Part shown: positions 11,867-24,265 of the stretch, piece by piece | Layout of the letters: the number at the start of each line of letters is the position of its first letter | Position numbering within the stretch: the first letter of the stretch is position 1 | NCBI RefSeq assembly: GCF_902459465.1 | Contig: NC_047082.1 | Span: forward strand, 2,542,001 to 2,606,000 | Direction of reading: 5' to 3' | Origin: Asterias rubens | Taxonomy: Eukaryota; Echinodermata; Asteroidea; Forcipulatida; Asteriidae | Length of the DNA: 64,000 nucleotides | Notes under the pieces: model-generated | Database searches by the model: none | What the model was told of the DNA's origin: nothing | What the model saw: the letters and a program-made list of their open reading frames with translations, nothing else | Program-made: the position numbers and the translations under genes

Positions 11867-12694
11867 GAGCTTGATATTACAACGCAATAAATTCAATCGG
11901 AAGACAAATTGACAGTATCACCATAGTGATATGTACTGTGACATTAAACTTAACCAAGCAGCTACGTTTCATATGCAACTAAGATCAATCTTAGCTCTTT
12001 GTGAAATCGGCCCCAGGTCTCATAAAAATCCAATACAGAGACAATCCATGCACCATTTCTGACAACCGACCAACACCAAACCCCCCTTTAAAAATAGCAA
12101 CGCTGGTCCAGAGAGTCAACATGACGTCATCGATTCGTAATAACAAGTAAACATATGTAGGTGAAACACCCATACGTGAACTTGAATCTGTCGTAAACAA
12201 GCTCATTTTAGCTTGATCTTTGGTCAGTATGAAACACTTGAACCCGGGGTGAATATCTACTATTAATTTTTGGCAGATGCCTCTAACAATACCCCCCCCC
12301 CCAGGCCTCATCGAAATGAAAAGAACGTGCGAACAATGTTGCGTTGTTAGTTGATATTGCAACACACCTAGTGATTTCAACAGGGAAGTTACCCTTTCGA
12401 TTTGTGCGAACGTGGCATTTTTTGTTAGAATTAAAACAGCAATAATTTTGTTTTATTTTTGCAAAGTTTTCGCATTTTCACAACTAGTACATAATCAACA
12501 CCTACTACACAATCCACACCTAGCAGAAACAATACCTAGTACACAATGCACACATATCCACGCATAGATCATCTCTTCGGTACATATAAAATATAAAGTA
12601 ATGGCCTGTAGTTAATGGTACCAAATGCTATGTCCGCTACATAAACAGTACAGCAAAGTTGATTGTCAAAAGACCCACACTAAAAGTTTTGAAT

Positions 12695-13135
12695 TTTGAG
12701 GCCCAATTATGTAGCACGGTGCTACGGTGCATTTAGCAGCCGCAGCCAGGAACACCGGGGCGAACCCCTCCTCTTTTCGATAAGTGCACTATGGGGCCGA
12801 TTTCACAAAGAGTTAGGACTCGTCTATCTCGAGTTAGGACGAGTAACTCGAGTAACGAGTAACTGGTCCTAACTTAGGATTAACCTTAAGGTCTGCATGC
12901 TACAGTGCAGGGTTGGGACTCGTCCTAAGTCCTAAGATTAGTCTTAAGTTAGGAAGAGTTTTTTGAAATCGATGGCAGGATTCTTTTACATGCGTTACAC
13001 AACACATGGGACCAATGGCTTTACGTCCCATCCAAAGGACGAAGCAATGGTTAAGTGTCTTGCTTAAGGACAAGTATCACGGCTGATGGGGATTCGAACC
13101 CACACCAGAGTTTGAATTCGGTGCTCTTAATCAAA
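12695..13135 (-). mobile_element. SINE-1 (class II tRNA-derived) on the minus strand, split by a MITE family 3
   Basis: Read in reverse, the tRNA-like head has box B at about 13090 (GGGGATTCGAACCCAC on the + strand). The body includes AGCAATGGTTAAGTGTCTTG, ACGTCCCATCC and CATGCGTTACACAACACATG. The tail near 12700 has GGTGCTACGGTGC. Positions 12793-12977 are an inserted family-3 MITE. Confidence 0.75.
12793..12977. mobile_element. MITE family 3 nested in SINE-1
   Basis: Starts GGGCCGATTTCACAAAGAGT and ends TTTTTTGAAATCGATGGCA. It is very close to the inner copy at 6962-7131, including the core TGCATGCTACAGTGCAGGGT, so this is a sub-family. Confidence 0.75.
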
Positions 13136-13787
13136 TTACACGTTAACAATTGGTACCTGCTCTTAGTACTTAAAGGTAGTCATTTCGGATGTTAATCCAT
13201 GTGATTTAACTGCATTCAAAACAAGTGTTCACTTATTTTCAAACGACGAATTAAGTTTGGCACTCATTTAAAATTCTGATTCCTTTGGTTTGACTCAATG
13301 TATGCAATAAGCATTAACCACGTGAAAACAAAATCTCTAGAATGACAAACCGATTGCGCAATCATTGCGGGGAAATACTCTGTCTATTTTAATCAAAAAC
13401 ATCTTTCATAAAAAAAGAAACCCTTACCAAAGGTGCAGGTACTTGTCACAAAAGGTAAACTCTTGTACTTTGTACTTATTTATTTCGAAATGTTCCAAGC
13501 ATATCACACGCTCGCACACGCCGAAAAGTAAAAAAATAAAAAAAAAAATCCCTGTTTCTGTACCAGCACGAAACGCTTCGGTAAACTTGTTTTCGCGAGC
13601 TTTGTACCCGAGAGTCAACAAAACAGGGCCTGGTATCTAGAGCGTTGCCATGGTAACTGTTCATTCGGTGACAGCTGTGGAGTTGGGAAATCGGTCAAAG
13701 CCCGGCTCAAAGTCGAAGTGGGGAAAACCTGGGTGCTGGTATTCCCTTGCACTCCTTTACGTTTGTTTTATCAAATTCAAAGTTGAT

Positions 13788-14583
13788 TTAAAGGCACTGG
13801 ACAATATTGGTAATTACTTCAAACAATAATTGTAAGCGTGCAAACTTGGTAACGAGCAATGGAGAGTTTTTGGTGGTGTATCACAGTGTGAGAAACAGCT
13901 CCCTCTGAAGTAACGTAGTTTTTGAGAAACAGGTAATTTCTCACTCAAATATTAAAAGACTCCAGCTGCAACCTTTTATTTTGCATCTGAAAGCAAACAA
14001 AAGTAATGCAACACGTGTGTTTTTTCTTTCATTTTCCCCGTCGAATCCCACCCAGTAACGGTCCAATATGGATAATTATTGGACAATTCGAAGCGTCGTT
14101 CCCAAAACAATCGCTTCCTCAATTTGTCCATACGAGACAAGGTCGTGTCACAAACAACGGACAATTGTGGTGTTTAATCGTCCACGTTGTATAGAAAGGT
14201 TTTTGAAAACAGGGGTTGGGCGAGTTTCCATGTCTATTGTTTGTTTACTGTGTAAACAAAACTCAAGTAAACAAGGATTGTGTGAGTTGTACACAAAACA
14301 AAAATGATACATTTTGTTTGTGCTTTGTCAAAGAATAATAACCACTTGGTCAATGGATTTTCCATTGAACTCGGCCTCACCTCGTAACACATGGAATACT
14401 AGTCGATTTCGTGTTATGGTTCTATAGTTAAGTGCAAGGACTCTCTCGCAGTGGAGTGCCGTGTAGATGACCAATTGTGACCAATTGCGCCCAAACTTTC
14501 ACAGGTTTGTTATTTTATGCATGGGACAAACCAAGTGAGAATACTGGTCTTTGACATTTACCAAAGGTGTCCAGTGCCTTTAA
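13788..14583. mobile_element. MITE family 1 with an unidentified insert of about 430 bp
   Basis: The left half runs TTAAAGGCACTGGACAATAT to TTTTTTCTTTCATTTTCCCC. The right half resumes near 14470 with GACCAATTGCGCCCAAACTT and ends GTGTCCAGTGCCTTTAA. The DNA between (about 14041-14470) is not part of the family and matches nothing else here. Confidence 0.65.
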
Positions 14584-15480
14584 TCATACTATTTTGACAT
14601 CTATACTTTAAATACAAGGTTCAAGTGCTTGCTATCCGAATCATATTGGGGCAGATTTGGTGGTGACTTCTTGGGGAGTACCTGGGTTGTTTTTCTCCCT
14701 CAAATGTTCAAATTTTATACCTGGGGAATTATTATCTTTCACAACGTATGAGTTTTTGTTTGAGCTTCGATTTGTTGACAAGAAATGATCAAGGTGTTTA
14801 TTTGCATTGGGTTGCAAATTAAGTTTGCTTTGCAAATATTTGTTTGTATTTTATTTATTTTGTTCAGGACATTTTTGATAAAGCTGATTCGGTACCTTTA
14901 TGAACCCTTTGCTATCCTTATATCTTCACATTTCATAGGTTGATATATTTTTAACCGACGATACCTTTTTGAACCCATTGCTAATCTAATACTTCATATA
15001 ATGATAATTTTTTAACTGATGAAACCTTATTTCGTATGGGACAAAGAGCAGTACATATATAGAATTCTATTATTATTGATTTATTTTTAATCATGTTTTT
15101 TACGGGATTGATAAGGATAAAAACATCATTGATTAATTTTAGTCGGACTTCGCTTATTAATTATTAAGTTCATACATGAGAACCATTTTTTTCAGCAACG
15201 TTTTTCCCTCTAAAATTAATTAGCGCCTATTTCATAAAACTGCATCTGAAATCGTATATAAACGCAACAGATGAGTTCATTGGTTAGAACATATGCTGGA
15301 AAATTTTCATGGTTTTCTCTTGGCCCACAAAACGGATTTAGCCCAAAATTTCACAGGTTTGTTATTTCACAGAGCATGCCTTGTACAAAACAACAACACT
15401 GTGACTATTTTGATCAGTTCTACCAATCCTGTAAAAAAAGTTTGCAAAAGAAAAATGTTTGCAAACTTACAAATCTTGTT

Positions 15481-16099
15481 TTAAAGGCACTAGACACTAT
15501 TGGTAATTAATCAAAATTATTGTTAGCATAAAAACTTACTTGGTAACGAGCAATGGAGAGCTGTCGATAGTATAAAACCTTGTGATAAACGCCTCCCTCT
15601 GAAGTAACATAGTTTTTGAGAAAGAAGTAATTTCTCAGTAAAATATTTGAACTGATTTCGAGACCTCACGGGTGAGGTCTCAAAACCAAGCATGAAAGCA
15701 CACAACTTCTTGTGACAAGGGTGTTTTTTCCTCCATTATTATCACGCAACATCGACGACCAATTGAGTTCAAATTTTCACTAGTTTCATTGTTATTTTGT
15801 GCTATATGTTGAGATACACCAAGTGAGAAGACAGGGCCCAATTTCATAGAGCTGCTTAAGCAAAAAATGTTGCTTTAGCAAAAAATTCATTGCTTAGTAC
15901 AATCAGATTACCGGCCAAGACTCCACTCAATTGTAATGCTAAGTAAACAACAGCTTTAATACTAGTCATAAGCAATGTATATGGCAGGAAATTTTGGCCA
16001 GTAACATGTGTAAATTAAGCGAGATATTTATGTGCTTAAGCAGCTCTATGAAATTGGCCCCTGGTCTTTGACAATTACCAAATGTATCAGTGTCTTTAA
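15481..16099. mobile_element. MITE family 1 interrupted by a MITE family 2
   Basis: Starts TTAAAGGCACTAGACACTAT and ends GTATCAGTGTCTTTAA. The copy is near full length once the family-2 element at 15834-16061 is removed. A fragment with TTCACAGGTTTGTTATTTCA lies just upstream (about 15340-15370). Confidence 0.85.
15834..16061. mobile_element. MITE family 2 (GGGCCCAATTTCATAGAGCTGC), nested copy
   Basis: Terminal inverted repeats are GGGCCCAATTTCATAGAGCT and GCAGCTCTATGAAATTGGCCC. The interior includes GCTTAAGCA-type blocks. It sits inside a family-1 MITE. Confidence 0.85.
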
Positions 16100-16595
16100 C
16101 CAATATGTATAAGTGCACAAAAAAGCTGAATGGCAGTCCAATGGAAATCAGTTTTCGAGAAAGACTAATGCTAGGGTCGAAACGTCAGGACATAAATCTG
16201 TTTCTTGTGTAATGTATATTTCGTAAGAATGAATCACACTGCCTTCTACAACACGTTATTTGTCATAGGATGGAGCGGGGAGCCAAAATCCAAATTGTTT
16301 GTTTCTTTAAAGCGACAGACTGGAAGAGTAGTTCCGCTTCTCTATGATTATAAAAACTACCCACGTTCAAACAACAGGAACTACCAAAAAACCACGGCCA
16401 ATCCTGGCCGACAAAATTAGTGCAGTACCCATTTAATTTCATTTACAAAACCAACATGAACTTGTGTTTTCTCTAAATGTGAATGTTTGTTTTCCATCTT
16501 TTTCAAGGGTTATTGAGAAATACAGAAGCATGTAGGTAGAAGAAAGTCACATTCTGATGACTTTTTGATGACTTAGCATAATTAAGGGAATAAAA

Positions 16596-16665
16596 GGGTA
16601 GCAACGAGCTCTTAAACGGCCGTTTAAAACCGGCAGGGTCGTTGCCGTGTGATAAAGGCCCGATT
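16596..16665. repeat. Dispersed repeat with CTTAAACGGCCGTTTAAAAC palindrome
   Basis: Palindromic CTTAAACGGCCGTTTAAA followed by GCAGGGTCGTTGCCGTGTGA. A related copy is at 61450-61510. This looks like the end of a DNA element. Confidence 0.5.
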
Positions 16666-17357
16666 TCTCTCTTTCGCAATGCTCATGTTGTTTCTTGTTG
16701 TGTAGTGTGTGAGCTTCTTTTAATTACGGGGGTTGAATTCATCTTTTCCGTTTTTATAATAATTTATCTCATGAGTTTATTTGACTGATCATTTGGAGGT
16801 TATACGATAGCGCATCGTCTTTCTAGTTGTTATTACGAAAGTTTTATCCAAGTGCAAATAATTGGAAAAGCTCTTCACCGCACAACAAACAGGAAAGACA
16901 ACCGCCTATTTTTCCAACCTTATCATCATTGAGAGTAGCACAGCCATGATACGCCGTATGTGGTCCCCAGTTTTATTCATCAATTCATGATTCTTTTTTT
17001 AGCTTTAAAAACATCTACGTGGTTTCCTTTTATTTGTTGGCAAAAATCGCGTGTAAGAGAGCATGACACTCTTGAAATAAATATTCATAACCACATCATT
17101 GCAATTTTGTTAAACAACATTTTTATTCTGAAACGGAAATCGAGTCGTGGGAAATACGGGGGAAGGTAAATGCGTCAGGAATGTATTTGAAGAGTGAAGA
17201 TTATGAATCTTTTCCACGAAGATTCAATAGGATGAAACTAAAAGTTGATTTTAATAACTTGCACAATAGAGGAGAATTGTGGAAACATTGGGCAGTATTG
17301 TTTGAGGTTTGGGGTAGGGGTTTGGGTTAGGTATAGGACGTTGCTGCCCAAGTATTG

Positions 17358-17560
17358 GGATCATGTTGACTCAGTGGTTTATGTCCCTGCATGCCTGCCT
17401 TCCGCCTCTGCAAATCAGGTTCAAATCCCACCTCCGACCAGAGCCTTGTAAGTGGATTGGGTTTTCAGTCCCTACCTGATTGCGTGGGTTTTCCCCCATT
17501 TGGGTTTTCCTCTCACATCTAAAACTGAACGTTTCTGACCTTCTCATTACCCATCCATGC
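17358..17560 (+). mobile_element. tRNA-derived SINE (distinct family)
   Basis: Box A-like GACTCAGTGGTTTATG and box B-like AGGTTCAAATCCCACCT are followed by a pyrimidine-rich body with GGGTTTTCCCCCATTTGGGT. It differs from SINE-1 and SINE-2 in this window. Confidence 0.55.
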
Positions 17561-18173
17561 TAAATGAATAGATAAATAAGAAAATAATACCAATGTTCTT
17601 TGCATCACATACATGCCATCGCTGACGTCAAACAATGGAGCGTGTACGCCCCCCCCCCCCCCACAACTCTCAACCAATGGTGGGTCTTCGCTCGGCCCCA
17701 GCGGCCAGTCTATCCACGACCGCTGGGATGGGCTAATCGCTTGCACAGATTCTTGTTTAGGAAGTACGTCATGTATGCAGTGCATAGAAAATGGTGCAGT
17801 GTAAGTGTGATGCATGATGGGACTGCGCAATAATAAACCAATGACAGTGCATGATACGTTTGCCCATCCCAGCGCCTTTGGTAAAGCAAGGCACTGGGGA
17901 CGAGCGAATGGTGGGTCTTCCTTTCTGACCTCAGTGAGGGCGCTGTGGTGGGCTTGTGACGTCATACAAGGGGTCGACAAACAGATAAAATGTTACGTCT
18001 ATAAAACCTAAGCTGAATTTTAACATTTAGCTATATTCAGTTATTACCACAGAAAAGAATATCAATGCTTCACATACATGAGGTTATACAAAGTTCACAC
18101 CAAGTTGAAGCTTTCAATTATTAATTCCATTTTAACATGTTGATCCCGGGAACCTTACACTTTGAAGTTCATA

Positions 18174-18540
18174 TTAAAGGGACTAGACACTATTGGTAAT
18201 TACTCAAAATATTTGTTAGCATAAACACTTACTTGGTAACGAGCAATGGAGAGCTGTTAATAAAACATTGTGAAAAACGGCTCCCTCTTAAGTACTTTTA
18301 TGAAAATATAGGGTAATTTCTCATTCAAATATTAAAATACTATTAAAAAGGCCATTAATTGCACATCTGAAAGCACACGTGCGACAAGGGTGTTTTTTTC
18401 CTATCACTATTCTCTTGCAACTTCTGACCAATAATTGAGTCCAAATTTTCACAGATTTTGTTATTTTGTGCATATAGTTGGGAGACACCAAGTGAGAATA
18501 CTGAGGTTTGACAATTATCTAAGGTGCCCAGTGCTTTTAA
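18174..18540. mobile_element. MITE family 1, full-length copy
   Basis: TTAAAGGGACTAGACACTAT to GGTGCCCAGTGCTTTTAA, about 367 bp, with flanking TTAA words that may be the target duplication. Confidence 0.85.
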
Positions 18541-18957
18541 AGGTATAGGGTACAGTAGGTGAGCCACATAGTTGGTGAACGAGGTTGCATGAGGGTCACC
18601 CAGGGTACACCTTCTACAACAATGAGATTTTGACAGGAAAAGAATAGCTCTTATCACTGTTATTACACTGGAACATGATTTAAAAACAATTAATTATGTC
18701 ATTGTGGAGTTTTCCCCTGTGAAATCGTGAAAGAGTGCACGTATAGCGAAGGTTTGTAACATTAAAAAACCGCAATATTTCAAAGGTCTTTCCGATATCG
18801 AAGTTTTCGATGTTCCAAATGACTCAGGTGTATATTATCGCTTTGGAATGATTTGCTAAACGGTGATGGTTACCAGCTAAAAATGATAGGTTGGTGGTTA
18901 CTGTGTAGCGGCTGGTTCGCGGTAAATTGCAATTAGTTAAGCTTTGGAAGGATAGGG

Positions 18958-19347
18958 TTAAAGGCAGTGGGAACTATTGGTAATTGTCAAAGACTAGCCT
19001 GCAAAATCGGTGTATCTCAACATATGCATAAAATAACAAACCTGTGAAAATTTGAGCTCAATCGGTCATCGAACTTGCGAGATATGAATGAAAGCAAAAA
19101 CACCCTTGTCACACGAATTAGTTGTGTGCGTTTAGATGGTTGATTTCGAGACCTCAAGTTCTAAATCTGAGGTCTCGGAAATAAAATTCGTGGAAAAATA
19201 CTTCTTTCTCAAAAACTTTGGCACTTCAGAGGGAGCCATTTCTCACAATGTTTTATACCACCAACCTCTCGCCATTACTCGTCACCAAGATATGTTTTAT
19301 GCTAATAATTTTTTTGAGTAATTACCAATAGTGTCCACTGCCTTTAA
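18958..19347. mobile_element. MITE family 1, full-length copy
   Basis: TTAAAGGCAGTGGGAACTAT to ATAGTGTCCACTGCCTTTAA, about 390 bp. The central inverted words GAGACCTCAAGTTC and GAGGTCTCGGAA are present. Confidence 0.88.
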
Positions 19348-20062
19348 TGCTTTCAAATAAATAGTGATAGACTGTCAATGCATTAAGTTAAATCATCAAT
19401 GTTGCGTAACCCTTCGGTTTTAACAGTCACTTTCAGTTTCTTAAATCACTTTCACAACAATCTGTGTCTTGTTCCCTTTGCGTACAACAGTGAACACCAC
19501 AGTTTCCCATCCGATTAAGGGGGACAGACTATTCTGCTCAACTTGCCTCGTTTCGGTTACATTGCTTTGGATGAGATTGATTGAAAAATGAACAAAATGG
19601 CTACCTACGGATTTATACATACACCAAATTGACAATCGTCCAGCCTAACCTTTCTTTTCTTTAGCCATATCTAATCCTCCTTGTTCTTTCCATATCCCGC
19701 CCACTGCTACAGCTTAAACTCAAGGACAGAAAACCCCGGTTCTTAGAAATCGCACACACAAATAAAAAGACCTTGATACCAGTAGCCCCTCGTGATCTTG
19801 ATAAACTTTCAATTGCAATTATTCACCCGTATAACAAGTGCTGCCATAACAATTCAGCCATCTCCGGGGTCAACCAACTTGTTGTCATCTGGCAAGGACC
19901 TCGCTATGTTCCGATACCATAAGGTTATTGACGTGAGGGAAGTGAGTTTATTGTGGTATACTAGTCATTTTCTTATGTCACTACATCTTATGTCATAAAA
20001 ACAAGCACTATAGACCTTTTCGCGAATACCCATTTCGCAAGCGCTTACTGTTGACTGAGGTA

Positions 20063-20112
20063 CATGCTGGTCTAACTAGCGATCAAACTTGATCGCTAGC
20101 TAGACCAGCATG
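20063..20112. repeat. Near-perfect palindrome
   Basis: CATGCTGGTCTAACTAGCGA with TCAA on the left, and TTGATCGCTAGC with TAGACCAGCATG on the right. The arms are about 23 bp with one extra base, around a 3-bp loop. Confidence 0.7.
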
Positions 20113-20309
20113 CAATTCATTCCACGCCTAACACGCGCGTACCGAGTATACTAGTTGTACGGACTTTCATCATCCTGCCACCAACCCGGTCAAGTTCCCA
20201 GTGTTCTAATAACAGTAATGAATGCTTAAAATTCATCGTGCAAAGGAACCAGACTCTTTTTCTTATATCAGCCTCGGCTTGGTTTGAGAGAAAATAAAAA
20301 AGTATTTTT

Positions 20310-20627
20310 CTATTTGAGTGAGAAATTACTTCTTTCTCAAAGGTACGTTAATTCAGAGGGAGCTGTCTCACAATGTTTTATACTATCAACATCTCCCATT
20401 GTTCGTTACCAAGTAAGTTTTTATGCTAACAACTATTTTGAGTAATCACCAATAGTGTCACTGTCCAGGGGTCGATTTCACAAAGAGTTAGGACTAGTCC
20501 TAACTTAGGACCAGTCCTAGGAGATATCAAAAACGTATAGCTAGTCCTAAGTTAGAACGAGTACCTCTTCCTAACTCGAGATAAGACCATTCCTAACTCT
20601 TGTGAAATCCACACCAGTGCCTTTAAC
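20310..20627. mobile_element. Right half of MITE family 1 split by a MITE family 3
   Basis: GAGAAATTACTTCTTTCTCA through AATAGTGTCACTGTCC, then a family-3 MITE (about 20468-20614), then AGTGCCTTTAAC completing the family-1 end. Confidence 0.75.
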
Positions 20628-20775
20628 TTGCATTTTGGCAGGTAACAGCTGTTTGTTGCTTTCATATTATGGCGCTATCGGAAACTGAAAGTGGAAATGT
20701 GTACATAAAAATATGTCACTGTCGCCTACAAGGTCATGTTAGTGCGAGTAGAATGACGTCATCTTTATGCGTGGT

Positions 20776-20927
20776 TCAATACAGGGGACTTTTTGGACGC
20801 TTGGTGGCAGCAGACTTACCAGGTGAAATAATTTTTTCTCGGTAGTGTACGCATGCTCAGAACTACATAAACAATGGAAACTCACCTAGTAAAGTTGCTG
20901 CCACCTACCGTTCTAAAGTCTCCCATT
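20776..20927. mobile_element. MITE family 4 (GGTGGCAGCAGACTT)
   Basis: Left end GACTTTTTGGACGCTTGGTG and right end CTACCGTTCTAAAGTCTCCC are inverted copies, joined through GGCAGCAGACTT and TTGCTGCCAC. A half copy lies at 25097-25150. Confidence 0.65.
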
Positions 20928-20953
20928 GGATGGGACTTATGAGTTGGAGGCAT

Positions 20954-21195
20954 GGGCCCACTTACATGAAGCCTGTAAGGACAACAAATCTGCTTAGCAT
21001 GAAATTTCTTCTTTGATAAAATGAGGATTACCAACCAAATTTCCATTCGTTTCACAGTGCTTGTTACTGGTATTCAGCTGTTGCTTTCTTTTTCTGAAAA
21101 TCAAATGGAAACTTGGTTGGTAATTTTGCTTTATCAAGGAAGATATTTCATGCTAAGCAAATTTTTGTGCTGACAGGCTTTTGTGAAATTGGGCC
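20954..21195. mobile_element. MITE family 2, variant copy
   Basis: GGGCCCACTTACATGAAGCC to CTTTTGTGAAATTGGGCC, with inverted inner arms around AACCAAATTTCCATT and AATGGAAACTTGGTTGG type words. A fragment of the same family follows at about 21225-21336 (GCAGCTCTCTATGAAACTCG). Confidence 0.8.
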
Positions 21196-21747
21196 ATGAA
21201 CATGTTGAATCTGTCCCCAACGGGTGGGTTTTGTCGTGTTGAAGATCGGCCTGTGTACAAAATGGTATTTTGCTAAGCAGAGATTATTAAGCAACATTTT
21301 TTGCTTAAGCAGCTCTCTATGAAACTCGGCCCAGAAACCACGGAGGAAGGAGAACTGCCAAACTAGAAATCTAAGGATTGCTACGGTTGCACAGGTGCGC
21401 ATGGCCTGTGGGATATAGGCTGGCATCATGCCAAGCCAGCGGCAAGGCATTTTACCTTATTCAAAATTGCGTACAACCAAAAATGAAAATGTAATGTTTT
21501 CTTAACTCATGACCCTGAAAAAATAACCGTTAAGCATTTTCTGTTTTCAACGTGACCCATTCAAATAGTATGTCAGTATAATAAGGGTAAACTAAGTTTG
21601 ACATATTACTTTTGATTTCCTATCCTCATAGGTGATTCGCTTATATCATTGGGTCTTTGTGGTTGAAACGTTGACATACTACTCAAATGAGATTTACACA
21701 TGGTGCTACCGCAAACCTCACCTGATTATAGACCTATTCCCACCGTT

Positions 21748-21890
21748 CAAAGTTTCAATTAGCTAGTAGGTACGACACTGCGCAAAGGTCGTGGGTTCGA
21801 ATCCCACCAGAGTATTATGCGTGTGATTTTGTTTTCCAGAACTCGGAAAGAACCGAGTATGAAGTGCTAACACTCATCAGTGTATATTGG
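21748..21890 (+). mobile_element. SINE-2 (tRNA-derived), interrupted at its 3' end by a MITE
   Basis: Box B GTGGGTTCGAATCCCACCAG, then body words ATTATGCGTGTGATTTTGTT and CGAGTATGAAGTGCTAACAC. The sequence gives way directly to a family-1 MITE. Confidence 0.7.
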
Positions 21891-22276
21891 TTAAAGGCAG
21901 TGGACACTATTGGTAATTGTTAAAGACTAGCCTTCACAGTTGGTGCATCTCATAATATGCATAAAATAACAAACCTGTGAAAATTTGAGCTAAATCGGTC
22001 ATCGAAGTTGCGAGATAGTAATGAAAGGAAAAACACCCCTGTCACGCGAAGTTGTGTGCGTTTAGATGGTTGATTTCGAGACCTCAAGTTCTAAACCTGA
22101 GGTCTCGAAATCAAATTCGTGGAAAATTACTTCTTTCTCGAAAACTACTGCACTTCAGAGGGAGCCGTTTCTCACTATGTTTTATACCATCAACCTCTCC
22201 CCATTACTCGTCACCAAGGAAGGTTTTATGCCAAAAAGTTATTTGAGTAATTACCAATAGTGTCCACTGCCTTTAA
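21891..22276. mobile_element. MITE family 1, full-length copy
   Basis: TTAAAGGCAGTGGACACTAT to ATAGTGTCCACTGCCTTTAA, 386 bp, one of the best-preserved copies. The stretch 22,280-23,950 after it holds no gene or repeat I recognise apart from a C-rich tract near 23,700. Confidence 0.9.
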
Positions 22277-23959
22277 ACCAAAAAGAATATTCTTTATCCC
22301 CGATGCAAATTTAACATTATTAAAGAATTAGCTGTTGCACACTGCTAACTAACCAATGAGGACCTGTGGTATTATAAAAAAAATTACAACTGAATGGATA
22401 AGTGCTCCGGAAACTAATAAATTAATATTTTCCAATGAAGGAATTTTATTATTGTTAAACCTTCCATATAGTTCGATTTTGTCATCACACGTGTTTGGCA
22501 GCGGGTCGCTCCGCAGAATTCGCCAGGGGCGTGTTTATTTGTAGAGGCCGCCTCTGTATGTCACTCAAAGCTCGTGCGAGACAGCACAAAAGATACATTT
22601 GGAGCAAGGAAATGGTGATTTATCAATAATGATATTCTAAATAATCCATTTGATCCCGTGGACCTCCCTATTGTCACTCTTTTGTTTATACTCTGCTCAA
22701 ATTGGTTTTGTACACGTTTTCAAACTGTGGACCTTTCCTGAACCGTGGATATCTACCCGCTCTCGCGCATTGAATATTAAGTAAATACAGTTTTTTTTGC
22801 TGAACAACTTCACCTGCTCATTACTGAAAACGCCCGGGCAGGGCCAGTCTTAAACACCATCCCACAACAACTCCTAGAACGAACAGGTAACCTTGAAGAG
22901 TTGGGTTCAATGGTTCAATGTAGTCCATTTATGTTGTTACGCTAGTGCGCATCCTGTACTTCTCCAGGCGTGGTGCCCATTGGTAATGCAGGTTGTCAGT
23001 AACTGTTAGTAAGAAAGAACCCTGACTATATTGCATCCCAGACTCGATTTGGTTAGGTTGAATTCAATGGTCGGAAATATGGTTTCCAAAACTGAAAGAG
23101 GATACGCTGACTTTCGGTTGGCAGACTGAGGGTGTAGCATTAATGCAGCATTTAGTAACACCATGGGAATATCTCTTTGTGAGAAGTGGTGGTTCCGAAA
23201 AGAACCAGTAGTTTTAACCAATTCAACGTTTCGATCAGTATGCTGTGATTGTCTTCAGGAGAAAGGAGATATTCACATGTTTCCGCAAAACTCTCTTTAG
23301 TTATATACCATATAGAATGGAGCTAGAGCAAGGACTCGACTTCCACAATGCAAAGTTTCAAATCCTTTCATCCCTAAAGTGGTTATAATAGAATCTTAAC
23401 CAACTTAACATTCCAATGTGCAACCATAATTCATTTTCTGAGGATGGACAGTAATGTCTTGACTAGACCCTTATATGGGTGTATTCGAAGCAGGCTCCTT
23501 AAACCATAGCTCTTCCACCACGTGGTGCCTGTCCATATGGCTTGCCTACCTGATGTCAGTCAAGCGGACAGGTAGAAAGAGAAACCAACAGCGATGTACA
23601 CTTTGTCAACAGGTGTGAATGCAACACGTTAATCACAGTGAGTCACGAGTAGGGCCCAGGTAGTCACGAGACACTCCCTACTCAAGGTCCTTTGGGTTCT
23701 ACCCCCCCCCCCACCCCGCCTCCCCCAGAAACACAAATTGACGAAAGTGAAAGCTCTTGTTTGTATGAAGCGTTTTGGGGTTTGGTTTGACAGGGAGATG
23801 ATTCAGCCTTTGATATAAATGAGTTGGAAGTGTGAATTTGAAACGGTGTCAGAAATTATTATTTTTGATCGTTAACGATCGGTTTATGGATTTCAGATGA
23901 TAGGGTGTGCGGGTTGAAATATTTTCATAAAGATGATGATATAATGGGGATTGGATTTT

Positions 23960-24265
23960 GAAAGTGGTGAACGCGGTGCAAGTGTGATGGTTTCGAATTG
24001 TTTGTTATAAAGGGTGGAAATGTTTTTGAAAATGGTGAATTTGTGGTGAAAATTATAGAACTATTTGTGAAAATGATGGACGTGGTGGTAGATTGTAATC
24101 GTTTATGAAAATGGTGGAATAGTTTGTCATTTGTAAAAATGATTGAATTTTTTGTGAAATTGTGGATTTTTTGTGAACACGTTTGAAATGAAAATTATGA
24201 AAATTGTTTGTAAAAATGAGGGAATTGTTTGTGAAAATGGTGGACTTTTTGTGAAAATGCTGGGC
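23960..24265. repeat. Degenerate tandem repeat, unit about 30 bp
   Basis: Units of the type TTTGTGAAAATGGTGGA with GAATTGTTTG occur about ten times with point changes and length variation. Confidence 0.75.

Noticed and set aside
17519..17980. 153-codon open frame on the minus strand
   Set aside because: It crosses a poly-C tract read as poly-Gly and a duplicated GGTGGGTCTTC segment, has no recognisable domain, and matching open frames exist on the other strand. It is probably chance in a GC-rich repeat.
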